Source of the DNA: Leptospira ilyithenensis
GTDB taxonomy: Bacteria; Spirochaetota; Leptospiria; Leptospirales; Leptospiraceae
Direction: 5' to 3'
DNA length: 64,000 nucleotides
NCBI RefSeq assembly: GCF_004771005.1
Contig: NZ_RQHV01000066.1
Span: 83,007 to 147,006 of the forward strand
This document shows, in pieces, positions 63,725 to 64,000 of this stretch. The notes under the pieces were generated by a model. The model saw only the letters and a program-made list of their open reading frames with translations, was not told where the DNA came from and made no database searches. The position numbers and the translations under genes were made by a program. Each line of letters begins with the position of its first letter. The first letter of the stretch is position 1.

Positions 63725-63841
63725 GGGCGCTTCGCATTGATCTAATTTGGTGATGTGTTCGTATAGACGACCGCGCTCTCCGCTCCAATCTTCGCGTCCG
63801 CGAAGGATTTCCGCTTCGATCGCTAGCGCTGGGATTGTTCC
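63725..63841. repeat. dispersed structured repeat, copy 2
   Basis: About 117 bp, same orientation as copy 1 at 26098-26216 with the same ordered blocks: GGGCGCTTCG, ACGACCG, CGCTCCAAT, GATTTCCGCT and CTAGCGC. The central hairpin is CTTCGCG / CGCGAAG (63790-63805); its outer pair is C-G where copy 1 has T-A, a compensatory change. Confidence 0.75.
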
Positions 63842-63898
63842 AGCTCGGAAAAATTTTAGAAAGAATAGGGTGGTTAGGGTATTTGTATATATAATATT

Positions 63899-63919
63899 CC
63901 CCGCCCGATTTGGGTGGGG
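63899..63919. repeat. GC-rich hairpin CCCCGCCC / GGGTGGGG
   Basis: An 8-bp stem (one G-T pair) with a GATTT loop, 58 bp after repeat copy 2. It resembles the hairpin at 25944-25968, which lies near repeat copy 1 but on its other side. Confidence 0.6.
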
Positions 63920-64000
63920 AACTAGACCCATCCCGTTACCCATAAGTAAGTAACTTCCACATGATTGCCGCAGATTGTAATTTGTAAAGTCCCCTAGCCA

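Larger units (their letters stand above)
63715..64000. other. intergenic tail of the window with repeat copy 2
   Basis: No convincing gene in the last 286 bp. It holds the dispersed repeat (63725-63841) and a GC-rich hairpin (63899-63919). The small ORFs on both strands here lie across the repeat and look spurious. Confidence 0.6.

Noticed and set aside
63603..63953. Small ORFs on both strands at the window end
   Set aside because: They span the dispersed repeat and the AsmA tail; frames are not maintained between repeat copies.
1..64000. CRISPR arrays, tRNA/rRNA genes, phage or transposase genes
   Set aside because: Scanning by eye found no regularly spaced repeats, cloverleaf-like intergenic sequences or transposase/integrase motifs; a tool search could still find a missed tRNA.

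Overview
This 64 kb window reads as chromosomal sequence from a Leptospira-like spirochaete. I infer this from a GC content of roughly 40%, many short spirochaetal-type lipoprotein signals, several RsbU/SpoIIE-type phosphatases, a DUF1574-type protein beside an MBOAT acyltransferase, and the gene repertoire as a whole. I cannot name a species. Genes are tightly packed on both strands, often with 1-17 bp overlaps. I found no tRNA, rRNA, CRISPR array, prophage or transposase.

Region 1 (1-9.3 kb): a minus-strand run of a 53-residue protein, an ABC-F ATPase, a rhodanese and DAHP synthase (cut by the left edge). It is followed by a YihY/BrkB membrane protein, small hypotheticals, a TauE/SafE permease, an Acg-like nitroreductase, a DsbA-family oxidoreductase and a decayed EamA-transporter fragment. 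Region 2 (9.3-20.6 kb) is an accessory-looking block: a membrane-anchored LuxR-type regulator, a Het-C/zinc-phospholipase-like secreted protein, a solo RND pump, a catalase-fold lipoprotein, a DUF2804 protein, a GMC (cholesterol-oxidase-like) flavoenzyme, an ankyrin protein and a Vps62-like lipoprotein. TetR-type palindromes sit upstream of two of its transcription units. Region 3 (20.6-25.8 kb) is the rpmH-rnpA-yidD-yidC-jag-mnmE cluster on the minus strand. Its rpmH is short and its rnpA has no ordinary start codon in frame.

Region 4 (25.8-28.5 kb) holds repeats, an AT-rich methyltransferase, a hotdog thioesterase, a broken ynfA and a gamma-carbonic-anhydrase-like protein. Region 5 (28.5-29.9 kb) is a three-gene ECF sigma locus (Spy-like periplasmic protein, sigma factor, membrane partner) with overlapping genes and a near-textbook ECF promoter. 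Region 6 (29.9-40.3 kb), all minus strand, carries a 7TM-DISM/SpoIIE phosphatase, pheT, a PAS-GGDEF-EAL protein, pyrC, two small unrecognised ORFs and recQ. Region 7 (40.4-49.1 kb) has an MBOAT/DUF1574 pair, a secreted caspase-like protein, a small exported protein with a structured leader, and ftsQ-ftsA-ftsZ. Region 8 (49.1-63.7 kb) has a COG3014/LpoB-like lipoprotein pair, nadA-ispF, a second SpoIIE phosphatase with TPRs, a CrtC/AttH-like protein, a split YejBEF-type peptide ABC transporter and an AsmA-like protein. The window ends in a second copy of a structured dispersed repeat first seen at 26.1 kb.

All assignments come from reading motifs and family resemblance; no database search was run.
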